A stretch of DNA of 64,000 nt from UBA8752 sp042095055 (GTDB lineage: Bacteria; Bacteroidota; Bacteroidia; Flavobacteriales_D; Sanyastnellaceae), in contig JBELBZ010000008.1 of assembly GCA_042095055.1 (NCBI GenBank), forward strand, positions 1 to 64,000, read 5' to 3'. How positions within the stretch are numbered: position 1 is the stretch's first letter; each line of letters opens with the position of its first letter. This document shows positions 63,904-64,000 of the stretch, piece after piece. The position numbers were made by a program, and so were the translations under genes. A model generated the notes under the pieces. It saw nothing but the letters and a program-made list of their open reading frames with translations. It was not told the DNA's origin and made no database searches.

Positions 63904-64000
63904 ACCCCATTTGCCGACTGGCCAGCTTCCTGCTCACGGCAAGCCTCTGTGCCGGCCTGCCCGCTGCCGCTCTGGCGCAGGAGGACAACCCCTGTGCACC
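63900..64000 (+). CDS. Start of a secreted protein, cut by the window edge
   Basis: ATG 63900 overlaps the symporter stop (ATGA). The 33 visible residues form a clear signal peptide (MNPICRLASFLLTASLC start, cleavage near ALAQ) followed by EDNPCA. The family cannot be read from so little. Translational coupling to the symporter gene suggests cotranscription. Confidence 0.7.
   Translation, partial: MNPICRLASFLLTASLCAGLPAAALAQEDNPCA

Noticed and set aside
1..64000. Mobile elements, prophage, integron or defence islands
   Set aside because: No transposase, integrase, phage structural, restriction or toxin-antitoxin gene was seen, and gene content is housekeeping or surface-related throughout.

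Overview
The window looks like a chromosomal segment of a GC-rich Bacteroidota, probably a marine Flavobacteriales-type lineage. This is inferred from gene content: FISUMP, gliding-motility (CHU_C) and type IX secretion (T9SS) sorting domains, S46 peptidase, DUF4294, DUF4199, DUF6438, a large YidC, a Cys-type CcmE, and flavobacterial-style TAnnTTTG promoter boxes. I see no phage, insertion sequence, CRISPR array, tRNA or rRNA. Genes are tightly packed, many with 1-4 nt stop/start overlaps, and no stretch over 300 bases lacks a gene.

Layout. 1-11.5 kb: the tail of a possible J-domain protein, then minus-strand genes for a Cys-rich two-domain FISUMP surface protein, 2,4-dienoyl-CoA reductase (fadH), a secreted FG-GAP/ASPIC protein and a 1,513-residue secreted protein of unknown function. 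11.6-15.7 kb: a FlaA1/CapD-type polysaccharide dehydratase interrupted by a scaffold gap that is a false duplication, a small conserved protein, a YigZ protein and a T9SS-exported esterase. 15.8-18.1 kb (minus): methyltransferase, DciA-like protein, recF. 18.2-26 kb (plus): TPR membrane protein, ribH, GT22-like glycosyltransferase, DUF2461, two M1 peptidases flanking bioY, ending in a strong bidirectional terminator. 26-32 kb (minus): ECF sigma factor, a membrane-anchored PKD/CHU_C protein and a giant T9SS type B surface protein, the best candidate here for an undescribed regulatory system. 32-38 kb: mnmA, GT2, DUF4199, the SRP RNA gene, an SDR, a biotin carboxylase, DUF4294. 38-47.4 kb: exonuclease, ccmBCDEF, DUF2520, KdsC-like phosphatase, yidC, DUF6438 lipoprotein. 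47.5-55.3 kb: S46 dipeptidyl-peptidase, PEP carboxylase, aldo/keto reductase, trmD, rplS, cutC. 55.4-64 kb: histidine-degradation genes ftcD and hutI separated by a second FG-GAP/ASPIC secreted protein, then aroC, a dicarboxylate/amino-acid:cation symporter and the start of another secreted protein.

Together the genes suggest an aerobic heterotroph that digests extracellular protein (M1, S46), takes up and catabolises amino acids and fatty acids (hut genes, symporter, fadH), builds c-type cytochromes, and displays large T9SS or Cys-rich surface proteins. Start codons were often decided by signal peptides and by a recurring TAnnTT(T/C/G)G box 4-9 nt upstream of the chosen start, which implies very short or absent 5' leaders.
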